This document shows positions 42,668 through 53,059 of a stretch of 64,000 nucleotides of DNA, piece after piece. The stretch is from Glaciecola sp049650345 (GTDB taxonomy: Bacteria > Pseudomonadota > Gammaproteobacteria > Enterobacterales > Alteromonadaceae), in assembly GCA_049650345.1 (NCBI GenBank), contig JBARZY010000101.1, positions 51,818 to 115,817 on the forward strand. The letters are read 5' to 3'. The position numbers and the translations under genes are program-made. Positions within the stretch are counted from its first letter, which is position 1, and every line of letters starts with the position of its first letter. A model generated the notes under the pieces. The model ran no database searches, was not told the origin of the DNA, and saw nothing but the letters and a program-made list of their open reading frames with translations.

Positions 42668-43540
42668 ATGAATGAAGTTTTTGCGCGAGGCCCATCGCTA
42701 TTCTCTCGGTTAATTATTGTGCTTTTGCTATCATCGGCAGGCATGATTATTGACACCAAAATCCAAGATATTTCAACCGTACGAACCTATCTCACTTCTT
42801 TAGTTAGTCCACTACAATATATTGCTGATTTGCCTGGTGCTGTGCTTGATTGGAGTGCTTCCAGATTTACCTCAAGGCAGGCATTGTTAGAAGAAAATGA
42901 AAAGCTAACTAGTCAAATGACGCTAATGAACGAGAAGTTACAGCGATTCGTAGTGTTACAGCAAGAAAACGAGAACTTAAGAAAGCTACTCGATGCTCCT
43001 GTTAGAGGGAATATGCACCGCATGATTGCCGAGTTGATGGCGGTTGACAACAATCCATATAGCCATCAAATTATGATCAACAAAGGCGCTATTCATGATG
43101 TATATGAGGGTCAGTCTGTACTTGATGATACGGGTATTGTGGGGCAAATATTAGAAGTAGGCACTACCAATAGCCGTGTGCTTTTATTGTCTGATATTAC
43201 CCATGCTATCCCAGTACGTGTTAGTCGAAATAATGTGCGGTTGGTAGCCAGCGGCACAGGATCACTGCAAGAACTGACGCTTGAACATGTTGCACACAGT
43301 GCCGATATACAAGAAGGTGATTTATTGGTGTCATCGGGTTTGGGCAAGGTATTTCCAGAGGGTTATCCCGTAGGGACGATCGAGAGCATTGTCAGAGATG
43401 AAAGCAAACCATTTGCTAGTGTGAAGATTACCCCAGCAGCGCAACTAGATAGGCTTAAGTACTTATTGCTTTTGTGGCCTGAAACGCTTGCTCCAAAAGG
43501 TGCACTAGCACCGGATGAGGTGATTCAAGATGGCAAATAA
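42668..43540 (+). CDS. mreC: Rod-shape-determining protein MreC
   Basis: A 290-residue bitopic membrane protein: one N-terminal membrane segment (LFSRLIIVLLLSSAGMI), a coiled coil (ENEKLTSQMTLMNEKLQRF) and two beta domains (VNKGA/VDDTG-type). It links MreB to the wall machinery. No clear ribosome binding site precedes the ATG, which sits just after the hairpin. It overlaps mreD. Confidence 0.95.
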   Translation: MNEVFARGPSLFSRLIIVLLLSSAGMIIDTKIQDISTVRTYLTSLVSPLQYIADLPGAVLDWSASRFTSRQALLEENEKLTSQMTLMNEKLQRFVVLQQENENLRKLLDAPVRGNMHRMIAELMAVDNNPYSHQIMINKGAIHDVYEGQSVLDDTGIVGQILEVGTTNSRVLLLSDITHAIPVRVSRNNVRLVASGTGSLQELTLEHVAHSADIQEGDLLVSSGLGKVFPEGYPVGTIESIVRDESKPFASVKITPAAQLDRLKYLLLLWPETLAPKGALAPDEVIQDGK

Positions 43541-44021
43541 AATGCAACAGGGTAATCGCTCATTCATATTAGCTAGCATTGTGATAGGTGTGATTTTACA
43601 GATTGTTCCCATGCCATCTCCTATTGACTTATATCGCCCAGATTGGTTGCTGCTCATTCTTATTTATTGGTCTATGGCATTGCCAAACCGTGTTAGCGTA
43701 GGTATTGCGGGCGTGTCAGGATTATTGCTTGATATATTGTATGGCACGGCCTTGGGCGTGCATAGTTTTGCGCTAGCTATCCCAATTTACCTCGTGTCGG
43801 CAAATTATCAACGATTGCGCAATTATTCAATGATGCAACAGGCAGTACTCATATTTGTGCTATCCACTGTTTTTCATTTAATTGTGTATTGGTTGCAGTA
43901 CCTAATTACGGGTATTGAGTTTAGTTGGATATTCTTACGGCCAGCCATTACGTCAATTATATTCTGGCCTTGGCTGTTTTGGCTTTTGCGTAAGTTTCGC
44001 CGTAATTTACGTGTGACCTAA
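43530..44021 (+). CDS. mreD: Rod-shape-determining protein MreD
   Basis: A 163-residue inner-membrane protein with about five segments, including RPDWLLLILIYWSMALPNRV and GLLLDILYGTALGVHSFAL, typical of MreD. It overlaps mreC; GAGG lies upstream. Confidence 0.95.
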   Translation: MANKMQQGNRSFILASIVIGVILQIVPMPSPIDLYRPDWLLLILIYWSMALPNRVSVGIAGVSGLLLDILYGTALGVHSFALAIPIYLVSANYQRLRNYSMMQQAVLIFVLSTVFHLIVYWLQYLITGIEFSWIFLRPAITSIIFWPWLFWLLRKFRRNLRVT

Positions 44022-44024
44022 GCT

Positions 44025-44591
44025 ATGCTTACTCCTGTCATTCTTGCCTCAGCTTCTCCACGCAGACAGGCACTTCTGTCTTACATACTTGAACAATTTG
44101 ATATTGTTCCTGCTGATATCGACGAAACGTCATTAAAGGATGAAAGTCCTCGCGATTTAGTTGAACGTTTGGCCAAAACTAAAGCCCAAGTAGTATTACA
44201 GCAATTTCCTGAAAAGTTGATTATTGGTTCAGACACAGTGGTCGCGCGTGATGAAACTGCGCTAGGTAAGCCAGTTAATGAAGCTGATTTTATGCAAATG
44301 ATGTCGTTTCTGAGCAACGCTTGGCATCATGTTTTTACGGGTATTTGTGTATGCACTATGTCGCATACCTATACTGGTGTTGTGGTTACGCGAGTCAAAA
44401 TGAGTAATATAAGCGAGCAAGACGCCATTAAGTATTGGCGCACCGACGAACCTAAAGATAAGGCTGGGGGCTACGCAATACAGGGAATAGGCGGACAATT
44501 TGTCGAAAAAATTGATGGTAGCTTTAGCGCTGTTGTGGGTTTGCCATTATGTGAAACTAAACAATTATTGTTGAAAGTATCGGCAATATAG
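44025..44591 (+). CDS. Maf-family nucleoside triphosphate pyrophosphatase
   Basis: A 188-residue house-cleaning enzyme that hydrolyses non-canonical or pyrimidine nucleoside triphosphates. Motifs: ILASASPRRQALL, the PADIDET loop, IIGSDTVV and DKAGGYAIQG. In E. coli the equivalent in this cluster is yhdE. It lies 3 bases after mreD. Confidence 0.93.
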   Translation: MLTPVILASASPRRQALLSYILEQFDIVPADIDETSLKDESPRDLVERLAKTKAQVVLQQFPEKLIIGSDTVVARDETALGKPVNEADFMQMMSFLSNAWHHVFTGICVCTMSHTYTGVVVTRVKMSNISEQDAIKYWRTDEPKDKAGGYAIQGIGGQFVEKIDGSFSAVVGLPLCETKQLLLKVSAI

Positions 44592-44619
44592 TTGATCTAC
44601 AAAGGGGTGTGAAACGCAT

Positions 44620-46086
44620 ATGAGCGCTGAATTATTGATTAACGTGACGCCAAGCGAGTCGCGGGTTGCTTTAATTGAAAATGGCATACTGCAAGAAATT
44701 CATATTGAACGACACACTAAAAAAGGCTTAGTGGGTAACATATATAAAGGTAAAGTGAGTCGAGTGTTACCCGGTATGCAGGCCGCCTTTGTTGATATTG
44801 GTCTCGATAAAGCCGCTTTTTTACATGCTTCTGATATAGCCGTTTACGATGAACTCGCCGATGAAGTCAGTTCGTCGCAACTAGAAATCAAAGACATCAA
44901 AGCTCTCGTCAGAGAAGGCCAGCCTATTGTGGTACAAGTCGTAAAAGACCCAATTGGCACTAAAGGCGCTCGTCTTACTACTGATATCACCTTGCCCTCC
45001 CGTTATTTGGTATTTATGCCATCGGTGACCCATGTGGGCGTATCACAAAAAATAGAAGAAGAAACCGAACGTGATCGGCTTAAGCGCATTGTTTCAGCGT
45101 TTTGTGATGAAAATGGCGGCTTTATTTTGCGCACCGCGGCTGAAGGTGTTAATGAAAATGAGCTATTACAGGACGCCCAATTTTTAAGGCGTTTGTGGAA
45201 CAAAATAGAGACCCGCAAAAAAGGCAATAAAATACATGTGCTTTATGAAGACTTGCCTGTTGCTCGACGAGTATTACGTGACTTTGTTGGTACGCAAATA
45301 GATCGTATTCGCATTGATTCCAATTTAACGTTTCAAGAACTTCAGTCATTTACCAAAGAGTATGTCCCCGAATTAACGAACAAATTGGAATACTATACAG
45401 GTGAACTACCCATTTTTGATTTGTATGATGTAGAAAATGAATTGCAACGGGCCTTAGGACGTCGGGTAGATTTAAAGTCAGGCGGTTACTTGATCATTGA
45501 TCAAACCGAAGCGATGACCACGATTGATATTAATACAGGTGCTTTTGTTGGTCACCGAAATTTAGAAGAAACGATCTTTAATACCAACATTGAAGCTACC
45601 TCGGCAATTGCTCGCCAACTTCGTCTTCGAAATTTGGGCGGTATGATTTTAATTGACTTTATTGACATGCTAGACGCCGACCATAAAAGGAGGGTGCAAC
45701 ACTCCCTTGAGGTAGGTATGGCGAAAGACCGAGCTAAGTCGAATATTCATGGTTATACCGCACTTGGCCTAATCGAGATGACGCGTAAACGAACGCGTGA
45801 ATCACTGGAGCATTTGTTATGTGGTGAGTGCCCTGCATGTAAAGGTCGCGGCAGTATAAAAACGGTCGAGACAATTTGCTTCGAAATCACCCGTGAAATT
45901 GTACGGGTTAACAAAGCGTACAACGCTGATAAGTTTGTTATTTACGCTGCGCCAATCGTCACTGACGCTTTACTAGGGGAAGAGTCTCACGTACTTGCCG
46001 AGCTTGAAGCTTTTGTGGGTAAGCAAATTAAAGTGCAAACTGAAACCCTGTATCACCAGGATAAGTTTGACGTGGTAATGATGTGA
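44620..46086 (+). CDS. rng: Ribonuclease G
   Basis: A 488-residue endoribonuclease of the RNase E/G family, involved in 16S rRNA 5' maturation and mRNA turnover. An S1 domain (KGLVGNIYKGKVSRVLPGMQ, about 30-125) precedes the RNase H-like and DNase I-like core (TTIDINTGAFVG and LIDFIDMLD, the metal-binding Asp pair). The zinc link is CGECPACKGRG. The GTG start of yhdP overlaps its stop. Confidence 0.96.
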   Translation: MSAELLINVTPSESRVALIENGILQEIHIERHTKKGLVGNIYKGKVSRVLPGMQAAFVDIGLDKAAFLHASDIAVYDELADEVSSSQLEIKDIKALVREGQPIVVQVVKDPIGTKGARLTTDITLPSRYLVFMPSVTHVGVSQKIEEETERDRLKRIVSAFCDENGGFILRTAAEGVNENELLQDAQFLRRLWNKIETRKKGNKIHVLYEDLPVARRVLRDFVGTQIDRIRIDSNLTFQELQSFTKEYVPELTNKLEYYTGELPIFDLYDVENELQRALGRRVDLKSGGYLIIDQTEAMTTIDINTGAFVGHRNLEETIFNTNIEATSAIARQLRLRNLGGMILIDFIDMLDADHKRRVQHSLEVGMAKDRAKSNIHGYTALGLIEMTRKRTRESLEHLLCGECPACKGRGSIKTVETICFEITREIVRVNKAYNADKFVIYAAPIVTDALLGEESHVLAELEAFVGKQIKVQTETLYHQDKFDVVMM

Positions 46087-49000
46087 GCAAGTTTTCGTCA
46101 ATCCTCGCATATACAGTCAAAAAACTGTGGACCTTAATTGCCATAGTGCTGGTGCTGTTTGCGTTGTTGATGAGTTTATTACGGTATTCACTGCCTTTAC
46201 TCAACGACCAAAAAGACCATGTTGAGGATTATATTTCATCAAAGTATGCAATTGATTTATCGGTAGACGAATTATCTGCTAGTTGGTCTACCGCAGGACC
46301 ATCGTTAGTATTACGCGGCGTTAATATTGCAAAAGGTGAACAATCTCCCATAGCCTTATATGTGAGCGAGTTATATCTACAGATTGATTTTTGGCCTTCA
46401 ATTAGCAGTATGACTTTACAAAGCAAACAAGTGGTACTGAACAAACTTAAATTAGATATTGAGTTGAATCAAATTGAGAACACTGATTCTGAATATCCAA
46501 TTATACAAGCTTTAGAGACAATATTTCTAGAGCAACTTAGTAATTTCGCGGTAAACAACAGCGTTATCACTATTAACAGTTTACTGAATACTAAGTCATT
46601 TAATATTCAAACCTTATCGTGGCTTAACCAAGGTAACCGACACCAAGGTGTAGGTGAATTTGCAATAGACGATTTGCTCAATAATCATGCTACCTTTATT
46701 CTCGATTTGTATGGTGATGCTGAGAGTTATAGCGGCACCCTTTATGCACAAGCAACTGACATAGACCTTTCTGTATGGATTAATGAATACAGTAAACTTG
46801 AGGGCAAACTTACCGCCAGCAAGGGTAACGCCGAGGTGTGGGCAATTATCAATAACGGCGAGATATCGAGATTTGATGGTGAAATAAAGCCCAGTAGCTT
46901 TGATTGGGATAATAACAATTATCGCTTAAAAAACGAAATAAGTGGTAAGTTTGCAGCTATCAAGCGTGAACAGCGTTGGGATTTTTCACTGGTCGATATA
47001 CAACTCAACACCGATAATGAAGGCGTATCTTTCGCTTTAGACGGTACATTTGATGATAACAATCGTTTATATTTAAGTACTCGAAATGCGACATCACTCA
47101 CTTCCCTGTTTCCGACCTTAGGTATTGTATCAGTCGACTTAGCAGATACTTTGGCTTTGATTGACACCTCAGCAACTCTACAATATCTTGATATATCTAT
47201 TCGCTCAGACGATATACACATAGACGGGCTCATTAATGATATAGACTGGCAATCTGATAACCATACACCAGGCGTATACAACCTCGCAACTAACGTTGTT
47301 TGGCACAATACCAATGGAAAAATAGTTGTTACAGGAGCTGATGCCGGCGTTTTATCGCAAAAGTTATTTGACAGAAATTTGTCGCTAAAATCATTAAATA
47401 TCCCTATTTTCGTCGATATCGGCAACGAAACCCTATCTGTAGAATCTGCAAAACTTGGTATTGACGACCTTGATTTATCGTTTGATATTGATGTGAATTT
47501 ACGTACCGAGTTTTTATCACTGCTTGTTGATATTGAAGCTATAAAATTGAATGAAGTTAGCAAATGGTTGCCTAACTATTTCATGGGTAAAGATGCAAAA
47601 TCGTTTTTAACGCGCGCCTTTGCGGGAGGCGGAGATATTACTCGTGGTAGCGTATTGTGGCACGGAAATATAAACAAATTTCCGTTTGACGATACACTTG
47701 ATAACGGCATATTCCAAAGCGTTGTTAATATTGAGAGCGCAGATTTTGTGTTTTCTAATGGATGGCCTGCGTTAACTAGTCTTGATATTGATTTGTATTT
47801 TGAAAATTTAGCTTTGTCTATGAGCAGTCCAAGCAGCAAGCTCGGTTCTGTCAGCCTAACTAACCTTGAAGCCAACATACCAAACCTCACAAAGAATGGC
47901 GTATTAACGATATCGGCAAGAGGAGACGGACAGTCACATGACTTGACTGACTTAATGCTTAACAGCACATTATCAACAACGCTTGGGAAGCTGCTTGCGA
48001 ATGATGTTGTGGTTGCTGGACCGTTATACACCGACTTATCGCTATACATTCCGTTAAACGACGGCAAGCAAACGCGTGCGGTAGGCAAAGTGTTTTTAAG
48101 TAATAACGACGTAGATTTACCCACACTTGATCTTAAGTTTGAACAAGCAAATGGGGTAATTGCTTTCGATAATGAAGCGATAAGTATTACTGGACTACAA
48201 GCCAATTTATTTACTCAAGCAGTTAACGTAAATATAGTGGGAAATAAAGACGAAGAGCAATACCGTTTAGATATCAACATGGCAGGGGAGTGGCAGACCG
48301 ATTTACTCCCACCGTATATTGGCGACCGATTTGCGACTTACTTCACCGGCAGCACACCTTGGTCTATTGACGTAGACGTTGCGCTACAAAGTAAAGGTTT
48401 TAGTTATGGCGCGCTGCTAACCAGTGACCTATTAGGCTTAGGCTCAACTTTACCTGCTCCCTTTTACAAAGATGAAAATACCGTACGTTCGCTGCTGTTA
48501 GCGGCAAAAGGTGACCAAACTGCGTCAAGTATTGATTTGCACATTATTGATGTCGCTCGTTTTGACGGTGCACTTGCACACAAGGAAAAGCAATTTAACC
48601 GAGCTCACTTAGCGGTAGGCCCAACAGAATTTGAAAGCCGAGGGGTTGGATTCAGTATTAGTGCAGACTTTGAAGAAATGTATTTTGATAAGTGGTATTC
48701 GGTGATTGATGCCTTAACAGCGTCGATTGGTGACGCTAAGACCAGCATATTGGGTTTACCACAACGCATATTTGTGGATACTGACAAGCTCATCTTACTC
48801 GATGAAACCTTTACTGATGTAGACCTTACTGCAAAACGCCTAGGTGATCGTTGGGGCTTAGATATTGATGCCGATCAAATGCGTGGTGAGGTAACCATAC
48901 ACGATGAGTGGTTTAGTAAAGGCGTAAACGTTGATGCTGAGTACGTAAAAATAGCCAAAAAGTCGCAATCATCGCAAAACCCAGAATCTAATAATACCCG

Positions 49001-49967
49001 ACTTACTGCAACACGAAAGAAGGTGAATATAGATCCGAAAACCTTACCCTCTATTAACTTAACCTGTAAGTCATGTGTAATTTATGGTTACGACTTAGGG
49101 CGAGTAGAGATAGAAGCTGAACCTAATGATGATGGCTTAAAGCTCAATCAAATATTTATGGATAACAGCGCCGGCAGTGTTAATTCTTCAGGGCAATGGT
49201 ATAAGCGTAATCAAGATCACTTTACGTTTATTGCTGGAGACTTATTTAGCCGCGATATTGGTGAGTTTCTAGAGCAGCTAGGTTTTGATTCTGGCATACA
49301 AGATTCTAGTGCCAATATGACCTTCGCATTAACATGGAAAGACTCGCCATTTGATGTTGCGTTTGAAAATCTCGATGGCCAAGTAGATTGGAGATTGAGC
49401 GACGGCTATTTGGCAGAAGTGAGCGATAAAGGTTCGCGTATTTTCACGCTATTGAGTTTGAATTCTTTGGTTCGAAAGCTGTCGCTTGATTTTAGAGATG
49501 TATTTGCCAAAGGTTTCTTTTATGACAATATGCAGGGGTCTTTGCAGATCACTGAAGGTAAAGCCGACACTCGCGATACCAACATTGATGGCGCGGCAGG
49601 TGAAATCGAAATATATGGATACACAGATCTCGTTAGCAAAGAACTTAATTATAATGTGAGTTTTGCACCCAATGTGACTGGCAATTTGCCAGTACTTGTT
49701 TATTTTTTCACGGTTAGCCCTCCATCCGCATTAGCTGCTTTAGCGCTTGATCAAGTGCTAAGCTCAACTAAAGTAATTTCAAACGTAAACTATGCGGTTA
49801 CCGGCACTATCGACAAGCCTGTTTTAACTGAAACAGGTAGAGAGAGTACTGAAGTAGAATTACCTGCTCGAAGACTTATTGAACAAGCACCCACTGACGA
49901 TGAATTTGTGCCGCCAACCAAAGATGACTTATTAAAGATTGAGGTGGGTGATGGCCAGTCTGATTAG
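46083..49967 (+). CDS. yhdP: AsmA-like envelope protein YhdP
   Basis: A 1294-residue bitopic protein: one N-terminal membrane segment (LWTLIAIVLVLFALLMSLL) then a very long beta-taco region (DUF3971 plus AsmA-type C-terminus). YhdP-class proteins are thought to bridge inner and outer membranes and move phospholipids outward. Start is GTG, overlapping rng. Length matches E. coli YhdP (about 1266). Confidence 0.92.
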   Translation: MSKFSSILAYTVKKLWTLIAIVLVLFALLMSLLRYSLPLLNDQKDHVEDYISSKYAIDLSVDELSASWSTAGPSLVLRGVNIAKGEQSPIALYVSELYLQIDFWPSISSMTLQSKQVVLNKLKLDIELNQIENTDSEYPIIQALETIFLEQLSNFAVNNSVITINSLLNTKSFNIQTLSWLNQGNRHQGVGEFAIDDLLNNHATFILDLYGDAESYSGTLYAQATDIDLSVWINEYSKLEGKLTASKGNAEVWAIINNGEISRFDGEIKPSSFDWDNNNYRLKNEISGKFAAIKREQRWDFSLVDIQLNTDNEGVSFALDGTFDDNNRLYLSTRNATSLTSLFPTLGIVSVDLADTLALIDTSATLQYLDISIRSDDIHIDGLINDIDWQSDNHTPGVYNLATNVVWHNTNGKIVVTGADAGVLSQKLFDRNLSLKSLNIPIFVDIGNETLSVESAKLGIDDLDLSFDIDVNLRTEFLSLLVDIEAIKLNEVSKWLPNYFMGKDAKSFLTRAFAGGGDITRGSVLWHGNINKFPFDDTLDNGIFQSVVNIESADFVFSNGWPALTSLDIDLYFENLALSMSSPSSKLGSVSLTNLEANIPNLTKNGVLTISARGDGQSHDLTDLMLNSTLSTTLGKLLANDVVVAGPLYTDLSLYIPLNDGKQTRAVGKVFLSNNDVDLPTLDLKFEQANGVIAFDNEAISITGLQANLFTQAVNVNIVGNKDEEQYRLDINMAGEWQTDLLPPYIGDRFATYFTGSTPWSIDVDVALQSKGFSYGALLTSDLLGLGSTLPAPFYKDENTVRSLLLAAKGDQTASSIDLHIIDVARFDGALAHKEKQFNRAHLAVGPTEFESRGVGFSISADFEEMYFDKWYSVIDALTASIGDAKTSILGLPQRIFVDTDKLILLDETFTDVDLTAKRLGDRWGLDIDADQMRGEVTIHDEWFSKGVNVDAEYVKIAKKSQSSQNPESNNTRLTATRKKVNIDPKTLPSINLTCKSCVIYGYDLGRVEIEAEPNDDGLKLNQIFMDNSAGSVNSSGQWYKRNQDHFTFIAGDLFSRDIGEFLEQLGFDSGIQDSSANMTFALTWKDSPFDVAFENLDGQVDWRLSDGYLAEVSDKGSRIFTLLSLNSLVRKLSLDFRDVFAKGFFYDNMQGSLQITEGKADTRDTNIDGAAGEIEIYGYTDLVSKELNYNVSFAPNVTGNLPVLVYFFTVSPPSALAALALDQVLSSTKVISNVNYAVTGTIDKPVLTETGRESTEVELPARRLIEQAPTDDEFVPPTKDDLLKIEVGDGQSD

Positions 49968-50802
49968 TATCCAGTTAAATAGTGGTAATAATATTGTTCA
50001 AAACTTAGATGCAGCACAATTACACATTCAACATGCTTGTGAGCAAGCAGACAAAGAACGTTTAGTGGTCTTGCCAGAATGCTTTTCGCTATTCGGCGTA
50101 AGTGGCAAAGATATGCTGGCAGCTGCCGAACTCATGGGAACAGGACTCGTACAGCGACGTTTAAGTGAAATGGCTACGGTAAATAATTGCTTTATAGTCG
50201 CAGGCTCTATGCCAATAAAGCCATCACAGGATGCCAACAAATATTTTGCTGCTAGTTTAGTCTTTTCACCTAATGGCGAATGCATTGCTCGCTATAACAA
50301 GATCCACTTATTTGATGTAACGGTTAATGATAGTACGTCTAATTATTGCGAATCTGCGTATACCATGGCGGGACAGCATTTAAGTTTATTCAATACAGGA
50401 TTTGCTGATGTAGGACAAAGCGTATGTTATGACTTACGTTTTGCAGCTATGTTTAGTGCTTACACTAGTTTCACTGAATCAAAACAAGCTCCGATGGTGA
50501 TAGTAGTACCGAGTGCGTTCACTCAGGCAACTGGCAAGGCTCATTGGCATACTTTATTACGAGCGCGAAGTATCGAAAACCAGTGTTTTATAGTAGCATC
50601 TAATCAAACCGGTACACATGTTGATGGCCGCGAAACATTTGGTCATAGTTGTATATATTCGCCTTGGGGTAGTTGTTTAAGCGTGGTTGAAAAAGATGTG
50701 GGTTTCGCAATAGCTAAATTTGATCTTGAAACATTAAAGAAAGTGCGCTCAAACATGCCTATACATGATCATAAAAAAGAGAGATATCAGATTGAATCCT
50801 AA
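49951..50802 (+). CDS. Nitrilase-superfamily amidohydrolase
   Basis: A 283-residue carbon-nitrogen hydrolase of the Nit/omega-amidase type. The catalytic triad is visible: Glu in LPECFSLFG, Lys in CIARYNKIHLFD, and Cys in SVCYDLRF. It may remove amides from 2-oxo acids or deaminated glutathione. I start at the ATG with GAGGTG upstream, inside the yhdP end. The order yhdP - nit - tldD is common in Gammaproteobacteria. Confidence 0.92.
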   Translation: MASLISIQLNSGNNIVQNLDAAQLHIQHACEQADKERLVVLPECFSLFGVSGKDMLAAAELMGTGLVQRRLSEMATVNNCFIVAGSMPIKPSQDANKYFAASLVFSPNGECIARYNKIHLFDVTVNDSTSNYCESAYTMAGQHLSLFNTGFADVGQSVCYDLRFAAMFSAYTSFTESKQAPMVIVVPSAFTQATGKAHWHTLLRARSIENQCFIVASNQTGTHVDGRETFGHSCIYSPWGSCLSVVEKDVGFAIAKFDLETLKKVRSNMPIHDHKKERYQIES

Positions 50803-52237
50803 CGTTGTCGATAGTTTATTAACACAATCAGGCCTTAACCAAACCCACGTAAATGATTTATTGGCATTAATGCTGACACATCAAAATGATTTTGCTGATT
50901 TGTATTTTCAATTGTCGCAGCATGAAAGTTGGGTGCTTGAAGATGGCATTATAAAGGATGGTAGTTATAACATTGAACGCGGGGTGGGTGTACGAGCCAT
51001 ATCCGGCGAAAAAACTGGCTTTGCTTATTCCGATGAAATAAGCCTGCCAACACTGACTGACGCATGTAAAGCTGCTAGGAGTATTTCAAAAAGTGGAGAA
51101 GCACAAAAAGTAATGCCATTTAGTGAAGTAAGTGCAAAGTCTTTGTATACCGTTCGCAATCCTCTGCTTAATATGCCAGACGCAGACAAAGTTGATCTGC
51201 TTCGTACAGTCGACGCTTATATTCGAGTCAAAACCCCCGATGTGAGCCAAGTTGTAGTGAGCTTAACGGGTGTATATGAAGAAGTGTTAGTTGCTGCAAG
51301 TGATGGTACCTTTGCAACTGATATTCGACCACTTATCCGTTTAAATTGCTCAGTGTTATTAGAAAGCGACGGCAAACGCGAGCGTGGCAGTTCAGGTGCT
51401 GGTGGTAGACGTACTTACGACTTTTTTACCCAAGAAATAAGTGAAGGCAAGCTGCGTTATCAAGTTATTGCAGATCAAGCGTTACACATGGCTAAAGTAA
51501 ATTTGGAGGCCAGGCCTGCTCCTGCCGGTGCGATGCCTGTTGTTCTAGGCAGCGGATGGCCTGGCGTACTGTTGCATGAAGCTGTTGGCCACGGGCTTGA
51601 GGGCGATTTTAACCGTAAAGGTGCTTCAACCTTTAGCGGCCGAATAGGTCAGCAAGTGGCATCGAAAGGTGTAACGGTGGTTGATGACGGTACTATGAAT
51701 GATCGTCGTGGCTCCCTTTCTATCGACGACGAGGGAACGCCGAGTCAATACAATGTATTAATTGAAGACGGTGTATTAACCGGCTACATGCAAGACAAAC
51801 ATAACGCTGGTCTAATGGGAGTTAAGCCTACCGGTAATGGCCGAAGAGAATCCTATGCGCATCTACCCATGCCAAGGATGACTAATACATACATGTTGGG
51901 TGGCGAACATACGCCTTCTGATATTATCGCGTCGGTTGAAAATGGTATATACGCGCCTAATTTTGGCGGAGGGCAAGTTGATATTACGTCAGGTAAATTC
52001 GTGTTTTCAACGTCTGAAGCATATTTGATCAAAAATGGTGAAATATCCCATCCTATAAAAGGTGCAACGCTAATTGGTAATGGCCCTGAGTCGATGCAAA
52101 AAATATCCATGATTGGCAACGATATGTCTTTGGATGATGGCGTTGGTGTATGTGGTAAAGATGGTCAATCAGTCCCTGTGGGCGTTGGGCAACCTACGTT
52201 AAAGATAGACGAAATGACGGTGGGCGGAACTGCTTAA
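50792..52237 (+). CDS. tldD: Metalloprotease TldD
   Basis: A 481-residue protease subunit that works with TldE/PmbA on modified peptides such as microcin precursors. The metal site is LLHEAVGHGLEGD; GTPSQYNVLIEDGVL and PRMTNTYML are also conserved. The start is uncertain: a TTG at 50792 matches the E. coli length, whereas an ATG at 50765 would add nine residues and overlap the nitrilase gene. Both frames are open. Confidence 0.95.
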   Translation: MNPNVVDSLLTQSGLNQTHVNDLLALMLTHQNDFADLYFQLSQHESWVLEDGIIKDGSYNIERGVGVRAISGEKTGFAYSDEISLPTLTDACKAARSISKSGEAQKVMPFSEVSAKSLYTVRNPLLNMPDADKVDLLRTVDAYIRVKTPDVSQVVVSLTGVYEEVLVAASDGTFATDIRPLIRLNCSVLLESDGKRERGSSGAGGRRTYDFFTQEISEGKLRYQVIADQALHMAKVNLEARPAPAGAMPVVLGSGWPGVLLHEAVGHGLEGDFNRKGASTFSGRIGQQVASKGVTVVDDGTMNDRRGSLSIDDEGTPSQYNVLIEDGVLTGYMQDKHNAGLMGVKPTGNGRRESYAHLPMPRMTNTYMLGGEHTPSDIIASVENGIYAPNFGGGQVDITSGKFVFSTSEAYLIKNGEISHPIKGATLIGNGPESMQKISMIGNDMSLDDGVGVCGKDGQSVPVGVGQPTLKIDEMTVGGTA

Positions 52238-52248
52238 AATCGCCGAAA

Positions 52249-53001
52249 TTATGCGTTTTTGTTACGAAAACGCGCTATCTTGTTCTTAACTGCTATCCAA
52301 TTGGTTTTTGGTGAATTGGGAGATATGTCAATCACGTTTTGAATCATACTTACTTCAAGGCTGATGGCACTGACATGAGCCATTAATAAGGTGTACCCTT
52401 CGTACTTTTTCAATTTATGTAAAGTTTGCTTATATTCTTTGGGTAAATAAACCGGAAACGGCGGCACCAACTTCTTTTTTACTTGCACCAATACATCAGC
52501 TACATAAATATACTTAGCATGAGTGTTCACTAGGCTTATATCTTGTGATGTATGTCCTGGTGTATTTATCACTTTCCAGTCGGTAAACTCAGGAACGCTC
52601 GCATTGTCTGGCAGCATTTTTGTGGGTGTGAGGGTTTTTGGGTACCACACATTTTGACGTTTTTTGCCTAACCGACCGGCCACCCACAGGGCTAATGCCA
52701 TATCAACGATGTGGGCAATACTTCCACGAATCCCTTTATACCACTGTGTCGAAAACTCACCTGTATATATTTTTGCGCCACTTGCAGCTTGCAGGGCAAG
52801 TGCGCAACCAGCATGATCGGGGTGCATGTGCGTAACCATAATGACCTTTAAATCACTTATGGGCCGTTTAAGACTATGCTCAAAGTAGTCGCATATTATG
52901 GGCAAATCAACTTTACAGCAACCATCAAGGAGCATGCACCCATAGGGGTATTCAACCAAGTGAATGTTTTGAATGTACCCTTGAATAGAATGTAAGCGCA
53001 T
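52249..53001 (-). CDS. Metallo-beta-lactamase-fold hydrolase
   Basis: A 250-residue MBL-fold protein. The zinc motif is THMHPDHAG, with downstream INTPGHTSQDI and YVADVL providing further ligands. It probably hydrolyses a thioester, lactone or phosphoester; the substrate is unknown. It converges with tldD, 11 bases apart. Confidence 0.85.
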   Translation of the reverse strand: MRLHSIQGYIQNIHLVEYPYGCMLLDGCCKVDLPIICDYFEHSLKRPISDLKVIMVTHMHPDHAGCALALQAASGAKIYTGEFSTQWYKGIRGSIAHIVDMALALWVAGRLGKKRQNVWYPKTLTPTKMLPDNASVPEFTDWKVINTPGHTSQDISLVNTHAKYIYVADVLVQVKKKLVPPFPVYLPKEYKQTLHKLKKYEGYTLLMAHVSAISLEVSMIQNVIDISPNSPKTNWIAVKNKIARFRNKNA

Positions 53002-53059
53002 ACGAGATTGCCATATTAAATGCTAGTGTTTACTCATCGTACCACTTATACAAGCTCTG

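Noticed and set aside
44062..44071. CAGACAGGCA in the maf gene as a repeat copy
   Set aside because: It has one mismatch to the word and no matching flank; single near-matches are expected by chance, so it was not counted.
46919..48205. Two long reading frames (over 200 codons) on the minus strand opposite yhdP
   Set aside because: They lie wholly within yhdP, have no ribosome binding sites or recognisable domains, and look like shadows of its codon use.
49939..49950. Upstream TTG start for the nitrilase gene
   Set aside because: It would place the ribosome binding site inside the coding region; the ATG at 49951 matches family length.
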